DNA from: Reticulitermes lucifugus
Lineage: Eukaryota > Arthropoda > Insecta > Blattodea > Rhinotermitidae
Reading direction: 5' to 3'
Length of the DNA stretch: 64,000 nt
NCBI GenBank assembly: GCA_026260175.1
Contig: JAKCWW010000132.1
Span: 31,758-95,757, forward strand
The translations under genes were made by a program, and so were the position numbers. Every line of letters begins with the position of its first letter. The stretch's first letter is position 1. Shown here one piece after another: positions 11,931-25,244 of the stretch. The notes beneath the pieces were generated by a model. The model was not told the origin of the DNA. It worked only from the letters and a program-made list of their open reading frames with translations, and made no database searches.

Positions 11931-13534
11931 GTTTTGACTTTTCTGTTAAATAAACATCATACCAAACATATTTTATATCATTAATTTTATGTACAATATC
12001 CAGCTAAACTTTAAAATAAATGTGTAATGTGTTTTGTTGTAATGAATTAAAATCATTACTCTGACATTGTGAACTTTGGCAGCTGGTATCCCATACACCT
12101 TAAATTTTCAGGCAGTTAATTACACAACTCTTACTCCAGAGCCTTTGATTCTATCACAGTCACACTGGTCACTTTATGTGGAAGTCATACTGGACAAAGC
12201 GACACTAGAATAGGATTTTGTCCATGTTTCATCTGTTTTCCTCTGCTAATCACCATTTCACCATTGCTCCACACTCATCTGTCATCACCTCCTGAGGTCT
12301 GTGATAGCCCTGGCCAGATGGCACATTATAACATCCTCAGTCTTTAAGCTGGGGGGCTTCACCTCTCTAACACAACACTTGGCTTCTTATAGAATAAGAC
12401 GTTATGCTTTACTTACCACACTCACATATAAGGCATTTCATAAAACATGACTGGTCATCAAGAGGTAAGCAATAAGACCAACACACTCAGCATCACTAAG
12501 AACCCCCAAATTCAATAAGGATGTTAGTCCATCTATAGATCTGACATACATAAAACAAGTACAGATGAAACAAGTTGAACAATAGCATAACAGAATAACA
12601 GCAGGGTAAAGATGTATGAGTATATGGGCACATAAAATCAAGAATAAATCAATAAGGCAACCTCAAATTGCAGTTTTATATATAATTTATGTACTAAAAA
12701 GGAACCAAATTTCAGTGATACATAAGATTTGAGTTTTCAAAGCAGTGAAGATTCATGATGCGGTCTTGTGAGTCATGACACCTTGTAGTCTCACAGGTAC
12801 CTACACCATGGAGGCAGTCATGACGAAGAAGGCAGTGTCTTCTTTTGAAATGTCAGTACCCATCTACCTTGCTACATAGAGTCATAACCTAAAAGACCAC
12901 ACCACATATTTTAAATGTGTATGATAATATTACAAAAGTAACTATGAGCTACACAAATTTATATTTCAAAAAAATAAATAAAGAGGCTGGAGATAGATAA
13001 GATGATGGAGAATGAGATGACAAGACACATCTGCCAAATTATTGCTCAGTGTTATAACAGATGCATATGACCAAATATAATTAATGGTCTAAAAAAACAA
13101 ACAAGTACCAACCTCTTCAAGTGAAATATTAAACACAATAACTCTCTTAATTTCTTCTTATACTTCACATATTTTATTATATCAAAATGGATATTTTATT
13201 TCTGTACATTAATATTAACTTATATGATAAATACAGCAAACCATAAGGTTTTACTGCTAAAGAATGCTAACAACATGGTTGTATGAACACACTAACATAA
13301 TACACACCTCTTACAGCCATATACATGTCACAACAAAACACAAAGCACATATAGATTACCACTTTAGGTGTTATTAAACAACTTCTGAGTACCTTTTAAT
13401 CCCTTGAAGACATCTCTAAAAGGTACAATGGCAGAAAGTTCCTGTACCTCTGCAGTAATTGGAATTTACACTGCAGCATAATTGAGGGATTAATGCATAA
13501 AGAAGTCCTGTCCAACGTACAGTTCAAAAGCATT

Positions 13535-13735
13535 TCGTGCGATTTCAGGCTTCTGCCATGGTGTATATGAGATCTTCGGAGACGTTACACAACGTGGATT
13601 GGGAGTTAGTTAATGACGTTTCGGGACAACCTAGAGGTCTTCCCATACTGTTTAACCCTTGAAGATTGGACCGATAGGTTGTCCTGAAACATCAGCAACT
13701 AACTACCAATCTACACTGCATAACATCTCACAAAA
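13535..13735. mobile_element. foldback MITE copy (CCGATAGGTTGTCC subfamily)
   Basis: The left arm GTTAGTTAATGACGTTTCGG-GACAACCTA is mirrored by TAGGTTGTCCTGAAACATCA-GCAACTAAC. The outer arms end in ACGTTACACAACGTGG and its inverse. Same subfamily as 54605-54825 and 57939-58160. Confidence 0.7.
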
Positions 13736-14524
13736 GAAAAAAATCTCAAAAGTGTGACGTTACTCATGGTATATGTGCACATATTTACTGACAGAAGTCT
13801 GTAAAAATAAACACAACTGATGACATGTAGTGCTAGATTCTCATTTCTTTTAATATATGAACATTCTATTCAGCATTTCTTTAACTTAGCATGTAACTGC
13901 ATGGCCTATAACTGCCTGTTTTGTTTTGTACCAAATATCTAATACAAATACGGTATTATAAAATTTACTCCACACCCTTACCAATGTGTACGGTTGTCAC
14001 AGCTGGCAATGTGAAACTAATGCATATCATTCCCGGTCTTTGTTTTAATTACATAAGTAAACTTTAATTTCTTAAATCAAGTGTCATCTCTTCTTTAAAG
14101 TTTCACATATTAGATACTCTGATACTGATATCAGAAGCAACCACCTCCTGAGTCCAGCAAGGTACTGCTGTTTGGTGAGGAGTGTGCTCAACTGTGAGAG
14201 ACCATTGTGCTGCAGCTCTGGCACCATCTGCAATTGATCGTGCCCTGGGGCTGTGCACAGGTTGGCACAGAGAGGTATAATGTGCTTTGATCAAGAGCCA
14301 CTAACAGCTTTTACTGTCAATGGATAACATGAGAGATTATTTCACTAACCTTTCCTAACAATGATAGAAGAAGGCCAGACGTTCATAAGCAAGATATCTC
14401 ATGTATAGCACACAAAAGTATAAACTGGAGGGTCAGTACATCCTATTGTTGTCAAATTTTGAATCACAGCAGAATAAGATCAGAAATCAATGGCTGCAAT
14501 AAACAATCACTTCCAATTTTCTGT

Positions 14525-14814
14525 TTATTCTTTTCTACATGCCCAATTTCGCATATGAGCCAAGAGATTAAATCTGTGTTTAAACCTGCGACCACAATTA
14601 GGACATGCATGGCGTGGTTCATGACCACACTCTACTCGCAAGTGGCGCTGTAATGAGTGGTACAGCCGGTACATCTTGCCACATCTTGGACACGCAAACA
14701 AACCATTTTTCTGTGTCACTGCCTCCATTGTAAGTACAGGTTGATTCTGGTGTTTCTTGATTGAATGGGGAAACAGAACAGTAATGTCCCTGCTTGATGT
14801 GTACTCCCCCTCTG
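14525..14814 (-). CDS. lola: lola zinc-finger exon with unusual last ligand spacing
   Basis: The acceptor is TTTTACTTTTTCAG and the entry CA GAG GGG, giving 95 residues. Finger 1 at 41-62 begins CPRCGKMYRLYHSLQRH and ends VECGHEP. Finger 2 starts CPNCGRRFKHRFNLLAH at residue 70. After its histidine (residue 86) the next possible ligand is Cys92, an H-x5-C spacing, and no second histidine follows. The fold may tolerate this as a C2HC finger, or finger 2 may be weak. The tail CRKE is short. The longer open frame upstream of EGEYTSS is intron. Confidence 0.92.
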
Positions 14815-16580
14815 CTGAAAAAGTAAAAGCACTGTTAGTACAATGTGCTGACAATGTGGCTTCATAAGCAATTTCCAAGTCTTCACATCATTTAATATCT
14901 TCTTTGTTCGTTTGTTTAGATGTTCATTTATGAATTGAACATTCATTTAAAAAATGCACATAAATCAAGAGTTTGGAAGCAGGAATTTAAAATTTCAGAT
15001 CTTGCATGAGTATGTCAGGAAAATTAGTTTCCCATAAGCATATCAGAGATGACTCAATTTAAGGTTTGGGAGGATGGGATAGAAGAGTACTTTCATGTTC
15101 TTTGAGCTTCAAAGGGTTAATACACAACTGTCTAATCCCTCCTGTATAAAATTCTTTAACCTTTTCCACACAATTCTTTTTTTCAGGAACACCATTTCAA
15201 AAATAGACAGTTGGGCACAACACAAACGGTGACCAGCCTCCTTCTTCTGTAATGATATACATTTTTGCAGTTGTCTCTTCCTTTGAGAAATGGCCTCCCA
15301 ACTTAACATGGTAAACAAAACTGAAAGCAAGAAGTTATGTGAACATACATGAATTACCAATTTTCAAGAAATTCGAGCTGGCCTGCTGAATGTAAATGTA
15401 GGAACATTTATCTATAAGGCAGCACTTAAAAACACACAAGATAATTATTCCCATTTACCTCTTAATAAAACAGTTTCCCATATCAGCCTGTACACCACAT
15501 GGAAGAACAGATGCTGTCTCACATATGGTAAACACAAATATATTATTTTCATGCAGAGGTCTGTGGAGTCAAAGGGTTTAGCAATAACACATTTAAATAT
15601 GGGATTAACAAATACTTTGCACGTTGTCAGATACGTAACATCCCAGACAAGTACTTTAAAATTCAGACAGCTTGACAATGTTTTTATACAACAATTTTTA
15701 TTTCCTCTTCAAAATAGGACATAAAAAGAAGTTTTTTGTAGGCATAGTTCATTCACAAATCAATATCTACATATAATAACAGTTTATAAGCACAATAAAG
15801 GATTCAGCTACTTCTAAAGTGGGTGTTCACTGTTTCAACTATAGGAAAATTATTTTATCTTATAACTGCTATTAGTCACTTGCCATCGGTTTGCTTAACG
15901 TACAAAACACCAACATGTTTGTTATGTGTGTCGCGTGTCTGTGAGCCAAAAAAAAATATTTTCAGTCCCTTTCTTTACACACAATGAGTGAAAAGCTAAC
16001 ATTAACTGCAAAACAATAAATTGAAATGCATGGCAAACTGGAATATCAGCAACTGCTGTGCTGCCTGCTGTAATGTGAAACATGCCGAGTGCAGTAGTGA
16101 CATGAGTTGTCAGATAAAATAATGTCTCTGCATGTATATGTTCAAAATAAAATGCAGATGATAGAAATTACAAAAACTTAAATAACTGTATGGCCAAAAT
16201 ATAACACATCTGTAAGTTCATAACAGATGTATGGCAGTCATTCAAAATATTCTCAACCTAATACAATTACTAAATATACAAATCCAATGTAATAGCTGAG
16301 GTTAAAATGGGTCAACAAATGGCCCTACTTGTGGACTCTAGTTAAAATCGGTACAAGAGTTCAAAATAATGTGGTAACATAGGCACACAGACAGGGTTAC
16401 ATTATGTCCAGAAAAATGGAAATAGCTTCAGCAATAATAACCTGTAATTTTAGGTAAGTCTCCACATTAAAACATTACTGCACATTTAACATTGTTATTA
16501 GCAAAAATTTATACAGCACTGGCAAAATGAAGAACTAAGTTGGAATCAAAAAGACACTCATTACACGTAACGGCTAATGT
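14815..16580. other. intron/UTR interval, no repeat assigned
   Basis: AT-rich DNA. Several short open frames lack family signatures and splice context, so I do not call them. The stretch near 15880-16100 (GCATGGCAAACTGGAATATCAGC, GAGTGCAGTAGTGACATGAG) resembles 54360-54500 and is probably a shared repeat fragment. Confidence 0.5.
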
Positions 16581-16828
16581 CTACCTCACTTTCTTTCGGT
16601 GAGTAAGAGTAATATGTGATATAAGGTGGTGTTTGTGCTTGAATGGCCAGTCACAATGTGGACAGAAGTGACTGGGTTCCTGCCCACACTCAAGTCTCAT
16701 ATGACGCAGCAGCGACTTTTTCCAGCGATACCTCTTGAAGCACTGAGGACAATGGAAACTTCCCACTTGCAGTGAAGATTTCAGTAAGTCTTCATAAGTA
16801 GATACAACCAGAGCATCTCTCTCTGCCG
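16581..16828 (-). CDS. lola: lola zinc-finger exon (acceptor at 16828)
   Basis: The acceptor is CCTTTTGTTTCAG and the entry CG GCA GAG, giving 81 residues, one of the shortest exons of the set. Finger 1 at 26-47 begins CPQCFKRYRWKKSLLRH and ends LECGQEP. Finger 2 at 55-76 begins CPHCDWPFKHKHHLISH and closes H-x4-H (HITLTH). The tail is basic (RKKVR). An ATG at 16874 lies upstream of the acceptor in open intron and is not the start. Finger sequences are closest to exons 19442 and 11333. Confidence 0.93.
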
Positions 16829-19059
16829 CTGAAACAAAAGGACGATTATGTGTTGACATAGGCCCAGGTAACATATATTACCTAGATCAATAACAACGTT
16901 CAGGTGAAATTAAAATTATATTGTAATAGCAAAAAAAAAAAATAATAATAATAATAATAATACAGATAAATTTATAACAAATCTTCCAGGAAACAAACTG
17001 CCATCTTTTTGCAAGATTTTAGGTTCTCACGGTGGTGCTGCTGAAGATTCAAGTGTTCTGAGATGTGCTGATGTGTGGTTGGGTGCATTTTCTGCTATTT
17101 TGAAGGATCATAGTGCCTCACTGCAGATTGGATTGTAGTTTCTGGGCAATGACACGATGTGGTCTAGTACACAGTTACTGACATTTCAAAGGTTTGAGGA
17201 CAGGAGACGGGGACAGCAGATTTCTGCAAGACGTCAGTAACCAATTACATGACTCTATGAGACCATTACCCAGATGACCACTAACTACATTTTCATTGCC
17301 ACTATAATTTTGAATCTTGATCATTAGAAAGTTGTAGAAAAAGGAAAAGAGATGTGTAAAAAAATATATGAAAGATAATATGGAAAGAGTACACACACAT
17401 AAAAGGAGAATTAATGGAGGGACACACAAGAAGGAAGACAGCTTTGTCATAAGACAACTATGGCAGAAACATAAATTGAAAACGTCTTCAATTACACTAC
17501 TAAGGCAAAGCATGTTAGTGTAGTGGTAATATTCTTAAACTTGTATTCTGGAGAAGCTGCATCTGAATAACAGCCATGATACTAGCTATGCTGACTGTAT
17601 TCTGGGATGTGACACTTTGTATAGTTGTAATCTTTGTAAGTTGTACATTGATTGATTCTTTATATATTCAAAGATTATTTAGTGGAGATGTTAGCTGGGA
17701 AGATGATTATAATTGGCAAGTAGGTAATGGGGCAGTCACAGCTTGTTTGAAGGCACCATCCTGGAATCTGCCTGAATCAACTGAGGAAAACAACGAAAAC
17801 CTCAAATAGGCCAGCCAATTGGAAGGTCAAGATTCAAACTTCGTACATACTGAATATGCAGCAAGAGTGCCAAGCAATCAGAAAATGCTAATGTACTTCC
17901 TTATCTTATTAACATTGTGAATTAAATTTACTTCAACAGACATTTTACAAATTCACTCTGTTGTTTTACATTCCACACTGGTGGTGATATTTATTTATGG
18001 CATACACAAATATATTTTAATACAGTTAATCACACATTGTACACATCAAACCTCACAGTGAAATATTATTTTAAATATATATGATTAGTCACAATACGAA
18101 AAGTGTTTCAAACATAATAGATTTGAAGGTGAGCAACATTTATAAAAATCTCTGACAGTAAAATACACAGTAGAAAAGAAAATTATTGTGGAAAGAGCTG
18201 CACATTGTGGATGTCAAGCATAGGTTATACATGGGAGAAACACAAATTACTCTCAGTGTAAATGGATTATTAGAGAAGTGCAAAATTATCAAGAATGGAC
18301 AAGATATGCAATGAGAAAATCATAATGCAAATATGTGGCAAATAAGTAATAAGAAAAAGAGTAAAAATGAAACAAGTGAAACAATTTACATATTAACATG
18401 AATGTGAGAAGGTAAATCACCAAACAGAGTACATAATTAGACCCTACTAGGAAACAGAGGAGCGGACAATCCAAGGTGGCAGAAAGAAGAAGAAATTTTA
18501 GAAACCATGAATAGTAAAGGACTGGAACCAGATAATGTACAAGACTGGCACAAGGGAAGCAGATGTATAAAGCTGACTGACTTCTATAACATTTATAAAA
18601 CAAGAGAGAATGTACATACAACATAACATTGAGGTACATTCACATTTATACATCCTTAGTTTGTATTGTCCTAATTTTAATAATTCCTCTACATACCTGT
18701 TTTGAAAATAAATAAAGTTGCAACTAATTCACAATCACTTCACACTTTTACTGTCATAGCCCACTACATGTGTACAATACAGACCATAATGACAGTTATT
18801 TTTTTGCATAATTTCTTGGTTTTCGTGCATTTGACCACAGACATCATCATTTTGATGTTATTAAAGAAGCTATTAAAGTTTCATCAAACTATCTACATTA
18901 CTTTTGGAGATGAAACATGTAGATACAGAAAAATTGTTCATTTTATGAACTCTGTTACAAATATTAATAAACTCTCTAAACAAACTTAGTAATTAATCTG
19001 AGCAACAAGTTTTAAACATCACACTTTGATACTTCACAATACACAACACAATGCAGTCC
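16829..19059. other. intron/UTR interval with one foldback copy
   Basis: Holds an (AAT)n run at 16940-16962 and a foldback copy at about 17020-17265. The rest is AT-rich without recognised exons. DNA just below 19060 is presumed 3' UTR of exon 19442. Confidence 0.55.
17020..17265. mobile_element. foldback MITE copy
   Basis: AGGTTCTCACGGTGGTGCTGC and AAGATTCAAGTGTTCTGAG are the same shoulder as the copy at 54945-55105. The right half carries CATTTCAAAGGTTTGAGGAC and ends in an inverted TACATGACTC-type arm. Confidence 0.5.
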
Positions 19060-19442
19060 CTATTTTCCTTTTCCTTTTCCTTTTCCTTTTCCTTTTCCTT
19101 TTCGTGTAGATGAACTTGTACTGTTTATAATACTCATAGCGTCCAACTGATGACCACGCCTCTTATGTATAGCTACATGCCCAATGAGATGGTGTTTGTG
19201 TTTAAATCTACGGCCACAATACAAGCAAGGATGTTTAGGTTCTTGACCACATTCAAGACGAATATGTCTACGGAGGGAGATCATCCAGCGATACACTTTG
19301 TTACACCTAGGACAGGAGAAGAGTTCTTGCTCCTTTCCTTCTGCTGGTACACCCAATCCTGCAGTATGTTGTCTCAAGAGCTCAGAGCTCATCAGTAGTT
19401 GAGCACCATCTATTTCATCCTCCACATCAAACACCAAATGAT
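19060..19442 (-). CDS. lola: lola zinc-finger exon with repeat-coded Gly-Lys tail
   Basis: The acceptor is TTTACTGTTCCAG and the entry AT CAT TTG, giving 126 residues. The leader is acidic (FDVEDEIDGAQLL). Finger 1 (43-64) begins CPRCNKVYRWMISLRRH and ends LECGQEP. Finger 2 (72-92) begins CLYCGRRFKHKHHLIGH and closes H-x3-H. After a Ser/Thr-rich linker the protein ends in alternating Gly and Lys from about residue 113, coded by a hexanucleotide microsatellite at 19063-19103 that runs into the TAG stop. The tail length is therefore likely variable between individuals. It groups by finger sequence with exons 16828 and 11333 (YRWxxSLxRH, FKHKHxxxxH). Confidence 0.93.
19063..19103 (+). repeat. 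(TTTTCC)n microsatellite inside a coding exon
   Basis: About seven hexamers, read on the minus strand as GGA AAA codons at the C-terminus of the exon at 19442-19060. Confidence 0.95.
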
Positions 19443-22016
19443 CTGGAACAGTAAATCACATAAAGGTGTTAGAATTCAAAGACATCAATAAACAACTAGT
19501 ATAAAAATGCACTGAAATTTCAATTGGAAACTTTTAAAGACAAACTGCCTCAAAAATACATAACCTCAGTAACAGGTTCTGGAAAGGAAGCTAAGCTTGT
19601 AATGAGATAATAAATTTGATAGAGAAAAAATATGCACTATATGATGCTCGTATCTTGACGGACTCGAGCATTCCTTCCACTGCTATCACCTTCTGTTCCT
19701 GTTTGTAATTACTTAGTAACATGCATAGTGACATTAGAACAACAGAAAAGCAGGAATAGATTTTTATATACAGAGTGTACCATGAAGGAAAATCAGTACC
19801 TTGCCCATGTTAAGGGGAAGTCATTACAAGTCAACAACCAAGAGTAATCATTTTGCCTGTTCTCAGTACTGAAGGCAGTATGGGCATTCAAAAGTTATAT
19901 GTGGAAATAAGCACCAAAAACAAGTTTACTGTAATAAGTTATAAATTCAATAACAACTGTATAACTGTAAGCTTGATATTTATTTATTTCTGTTAGGAAT
20001 TTACAATGCTGTTAATTCCTACAATACTGACAACACAAAAAAAGATTACTCTTTGTTTTTATTTGTAATGACCTCCCTTGACCGCAGGTGCAGTATCCAT
20101 TTGCCACCATTGGGAACCCTGTATGAGGATGTGACAAAGCTTGAACCTTCAGTAACAAAGTATAAATATTTTCCAATTATTACTTGCAGTTTCAAATATT
20201 TTATTGGCCTTGACATTCATTTATTGCAAAACAAAAATATATCATATTTACCCCAATAGATTATGAGAATTTCTTTGTAATTCATCATATAGTTGAGCAC
20301 AAAGTTAAACAGGCACTGTGTAGGTATTCTCCTGAAAAACTGTAGATTATGAAGGGCGATCCTCTTATGTGCAGGATCATCTTATACTCAGGTACATACG
20401 GTATTACTGATCATGCAAGTCCACTGCTATTGCAAAGCAGAAAGTCTTATGCTGCAAGATACTAACTACAAATAGTTCAAACAAAATTTCCAGACCTTAA
20501 TGAGATCTGTTATTATGTTTTCAGGTTTTCATGGCAATTGTTGTTAAAACAGTGGTCCCTTTCCAGTTTTCACAAGGTGTGGTAAAGGTTTGCACTGATA
20601 TTTTAGAGAAACATACTGCCTCCATCTTCAAGGTGGTTGAATCTGACTCAGGTGGACGCTTAAGTAATTTGGAGAAAGGGATGTTTCAGTTACATAGATA
20701 GGTTGAAGGGAATTGTCACCAGGCAGAGCTATAGGAAGAGGTAAGATCTGATATGTATTGTAACAAGTCAATGGAAGTTGGAAGTTCCCAGAAACATACA
20801 TATTACTAGTAAAATGTCTGTTGAAATTTACATGTAAAAAATTGACAACTCCCACATCTAGCCATGAGGAGCACAAAATTATGATTTCACTGAACATGCA
20901 TGCTATATAACTTTCCAGTAACTGTAAAGACCGCAATGCTGACTGAAGCTGAGCTAACTCTTACTCTTGTTACTTAGGGTTGTGCAGTGTAGCAGTTATA
21001 CTAAAACACTGTGGACCAAAACTGAAGTCACTGGACAATTACTAGTGTAAAAACAGCATAAAATATCATCAAAATATGTCTGGTTTTGTGTGGGATTAAA
21101 TGTGGACAGGCAGATAAATTCATTCTGTACTACTAGGTGCTGACTTCATATGTATTTCACAAAGAATGTGTATGTCATTAAGACAAAACAAGATCCAAAT
21201 CTTCTGGCATGTTACGCCATGTTGACATGATGTAACATCCCAGAAGGCTTGAATCTTCAACAACACTGCTGTGAGAACCTCAAGTCTTACAACATAGAAA
21301 CACCTTCAGAAGCTGAAAGACTGGCTTTAGAACTCTGTGACTAGCTTCCACTTATTCCTTTCTTTTGAGGAAATAATTTAAGAATGTAAGCTGACGTTTA
21401 TTACACATTTATCAACATTAACAAAACGCGTTCTAAGATGTAACACCATGTAGTCAGGTGTAAATTTACCACTGCTTCAGAGGATCGTACTGCAGCTACC
21501 TTCATGCACAGCCTTAAAGAAGGAGGCAGCAGTTTCATCTGAATCATTGGTAATTTCCACCATACTAAATGACATAACATTCCAGAAGACACTATTCTTC
21601 ACAATCACTGCCATGATAACCTGAAATCTCACACATCAGCACTACTTTACACAATCCTCAGAAAATTCTACATGTTTTCATCCATACATAAGCCTTCTTC
21701 AAGCTCATTTATGCCCAAACATGAAGTGTGAAAATAATGTAAACATTGTTCCTGGTATCTAAGCAAAACACTTTCTTAACTTAATGCTAGATGGACATGA
21801 GGCATCAGTTTTAAGCAGTGGTCATTTCACCTCCAAGAAAATGTACCTTGGTACATACTGGATAATGGACTGGGTGGCAGCCCATGATATATCTGGATAA
21901 GGCAGCAAAGACAGAAGAAATTACCCATATCCAAAACTGAAGCATGGTAATTCAGGCTTTTTTCAGTGAACAGCTTTCATGAAATTTTATATTTTCCATT
22001 CCCTGCATTATAGTTT

Positions 22017-22085
22017 GATTTTTTAATATCAACCAACAAATGAACTCAAATTTGAGTGCATTTGTTTGTTGATATCAAAAAAATA
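22017..22085. repeat. near-perfect palindrome
   Basis: Arms of about 33 bases meet at CAAATTTG, with one or two mismatches (for example GAACTC against GAGTGC). Flanked by AT-rich DNA, it may be a tiny MITE remnant. Confidence 0.75.
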
Positions 22086-23736
22086 GTTTTCAAGAAACTT
22101 TGTGCTTTTACAGTCAGTCACCATCATCTAGTTCAGAGAAAATCACATTACAGACTGAGGCACTATTTCCCCAAATGCATTACCATATAGAGGAAGATAC
22201 GAGATTAGCCAAATCCAAAGGACCCAACAGAGTCTCATAACTTTTGTATGTTACGTGATTATGGAAGCAGAGCCAGGTTCTGGAACACTGTGTTTTTTTT
22301 AAATAAAACAAGATGGCAGAAACAATTAAAATATATGAACTACCACAAACGTACAATGTTCAGAAGAACTCATACTGCTGTTTTTAGGGTGGCAATATTT
22401 AATTTCACGCATGGATAACAATGATTCAAAGGAGCCTGCAGCCTCCATCTTCACTTCTACCCTGATGATGGAGATTAGACAGTGTCCTAAACACAGATAA
22501 CCACCTATATGAGATCGCACTGTGTCATAAGGCAGGGAGGATAAGTTTAATTTTTAATGCAGTAGAAACTTCAAATCTTGTGTTCAGAACAGCTTTTCAT
22601 AATTCACTATAAGGCTTAATAATAGACATACATACTGATGAAATTACTAATTGTCCTATATTGACTTCATGTTGAAATTTCAACAAAAAAGTCACTATCG
22701 GAAATAAAATGCAGAATCCGTCGAGTTTAAGAAGCAAAATCTTTTATTGCTTATTGTTTAACTGTACTGCTATTCTATCTATTCATTCTCTGGCATCTGA
22801 TATCTTCCAGTTTGTTAGCCAGACACTACAATGTGTGGCGTCACATCGCAGAAGACTGTGATCTTAACACTCACCGCCATATGAACCTACGACTTTATCA
22901 CTTAATCAAGCCCATTAAGGAAAGGGATCTGTCTCTAAGGATCTCTGAGGATTGTTATTGAAAACACATTGAACACATTTTATTAAAGCAGATTTTCAGT
23001 AATCACACATATTTAAACATGTCTGCTCTAGGAACACCTGTCATGCAAAAAATAATATTATGTAATGGGAAACCATACCAACGCATACACTTTCAAGGCA
23101 CATAATAAATAATTTATTCAGACTTTAACATACAACAAATCAATACTGGAAACAAATCCACTAAATGGAAACCAATGGAGATTGGAATCATACGTTTCCA
23201 CACCATTTGTCATTCTAAAGCACCAATATGCAGTCTGTAATATCATATTCACCTGCAGAACCCTGAAAATAAACTTAAGAAGAGCAAGCCTCAACAGGAA
23301 ATTTAGGTGTGGGAGGACCCCTGGCACTGACATTCTGCAAATCTACATAGAAAATAAAGTAAACTGTACAGTCATCCTTGTGCTAAGACACTACACAACA
23401 CAGGCATGCAGGGAGTGGGAGTAATAGCAGTTCAGTTGTCTGATGCTTCAGATTCAAACGACAACTTAGTTTATTGCACATCTTGTTTCTGCTATTAGTG
23501 TACTGTCTCGTAATTATTTCATAAATTATATTTATTGAACTGATAAGAAGTACTCAGACTGGGTCATGGCACTGTGTAGTCTTGTAGGTAGATACCAACA
23601 CTTTGGACGAACCTGATGCCTCCATCTTCAGCAACATGTGATAGGCTCAAATAGGTAAGGTGACACAGGGAAACATTCAGATGTGGACAGTGGATAGAAA
23701 CCTGTCCAGGCCAGTAGGAATAACAAAGAGAAACTT

Positions 23737-24151
23737 CACTTTATATTCACCGTGCATCTTTGTATAATTGATTATTTCTACCAACAAATGCACCAGGACA
23801 AGATTGACACTATTTTCTTTATTAAAAGAGTGCCCCAATACGCATTTCGGCAATTATATTGCCATCCTCAGGGTTTTTTTTTTAAGTGAGTTGTTACATA
23901 GACCAATTCTTAAGTTATGTCATAACAGTGAGTCAATATTTGTTCTTACCACTTCATATAAATTTGTATAATTAGTGGTATTGTTGAGTTGCACTTTATA
24001 TTCACCGTGCATCTTTGTATAATTGATTATTTCTACCAACAAATGCACCAGGACAAGATTGTCACTATTTTCTTTATTAAAGTGACAATATTATTATAGT
24101 GACAATCTTGTCCTGGTGCATTTATTGGTAGAAATAATCAATTAAACAAAG
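23737..24151. mobile_element. nested direct and inverted repeat cluster (MITE remnants)
   Basis: A segment of about 90 bases beginning TTCACCGTGCATCTTTG is repeated in direct orientation at 23737-23832 and 23992-24082, and about 55 bases of it appear inverted at 24096-24151. The first copy is followed by GCATTTCGGCAATTATATTGCCATCCTCAGG, a repeat-type motif. Consistent with a palindromic element and a second insertion or a local duplication. Confidence 0.65.
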
Positions 24152-25244
24152 AGGAAATTATAATGATTATAAGATTATAAAAAATATTTTAAATACCATT
24201 ACAAGACCAATTCCAAGTGTCTCAACATTTACAGAAGGATGTTTTGCTACTGAATCTTTACAAGCCATGGGTTATGACCCATTTTGGTTTATCACCTGCT
24301 GATTGTATTAAAGTATTACTGTACACCAGCAAACAATGCTTCACAACCCCCTTGGGGACTACAGAACAGCCTTGTGGAATTGTTACTTTGGTGCATTTTG
24401 TGTCTTTTTTCCACTTATGTATTTATTGATGACTATATTTTGCAGCAAGAAAGCAAGTAAGTTTAATCAATTAACCCAAAAAATACTTGATTTTTGACAA
24501 ATGTTTTACAAAATACACCAAGCCCTTGTTTTATGCCCTAGCTGTGATCCTGAAAAAGTGGGCATAAATCAAAAATAATATTTCCATAAGAAATAATGGA
24601 ATATATAGGGGTTAGCATAATGACGTGCAGTCAGCCACAGGGCATTAAACCAAAAATGACAGGGCATAAATTAAGAACTGGTGTATACTGAAAAGGGGTG
24701 TTACAGCAAAAAACGCATAAAACAAGTGCAGCATAAAACAAGGGCTATGTCTAAAAACAAACATATGTGGAAAGCTTTAAAGTTAGTTTTCAGATCAGTA
24801 TAAAATATTCTTTCTACAACAAAATAACATAACCTAAACAAACCATCAGTGTGTGTTGTGCATTGAAATAAAGGCACATCATCACAAGACCCAAAAAACG
24901 ATACAACAATGCAACTACAAAAGATCCTCTCTACAAAATAATAAACAACAATCAATACCTAAGTAAAATAAACACACACACAAAATTCAACAAAGTGACA
25001 TTCTCATACATTCTAGATATCCACCATTTTTATTACTGAACAGTGCTTTTAAACATCCATCTTACTAAAGAGAAACATTCACTGCTATTGCAATAATTTC
25101 TAGAACAGAGATATCTTTGCCTGGTAAAGGCAATTCCTGCCAAAACTGGTTGTAAAGAACAAAAGACTTAACACCAGAATTCATTGTATTTCATGATAAC
25201 ATATAGTAAAATAACATCTTGTGGCAGAAGACTTTTGACAATAT

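Larger units (their letters stand above)
11334..14524. other. intron/UTR interval rich in repeats
   Basis: Holds foldback copies at about 11390-11575, 12755-12900 and 13535-13735 and a tRNA-derived SINE at about 11714-11930. No additional finger pair or other exon was recognised. Confidence 0.6.
19443..25244. other. long intron/UTR interval with many repeats, no exon seen
   Basis: Holds foldback fragments near 20518-20645, 21195-21290, 21415-21640, 22385-22535, 22825-22900 and 23560-23650, a perfect-looking palindrome at 22017-22085 and a nested direct/inverted repeat at 23737-24151. GATCATCTTATACTCAGGTA at about 20380-20400 looks like the end of a DNA transposon fragment. No further zinc-finger pair was found on either strand. 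Confidence 0.55.

Noticed and set aside
18289-18639. Minus-strand hydrophobic frame of 116 codons
   Set aside because: The composition is that expected of AT-rich intron; no family motif, splice signal or conservation could be seen.
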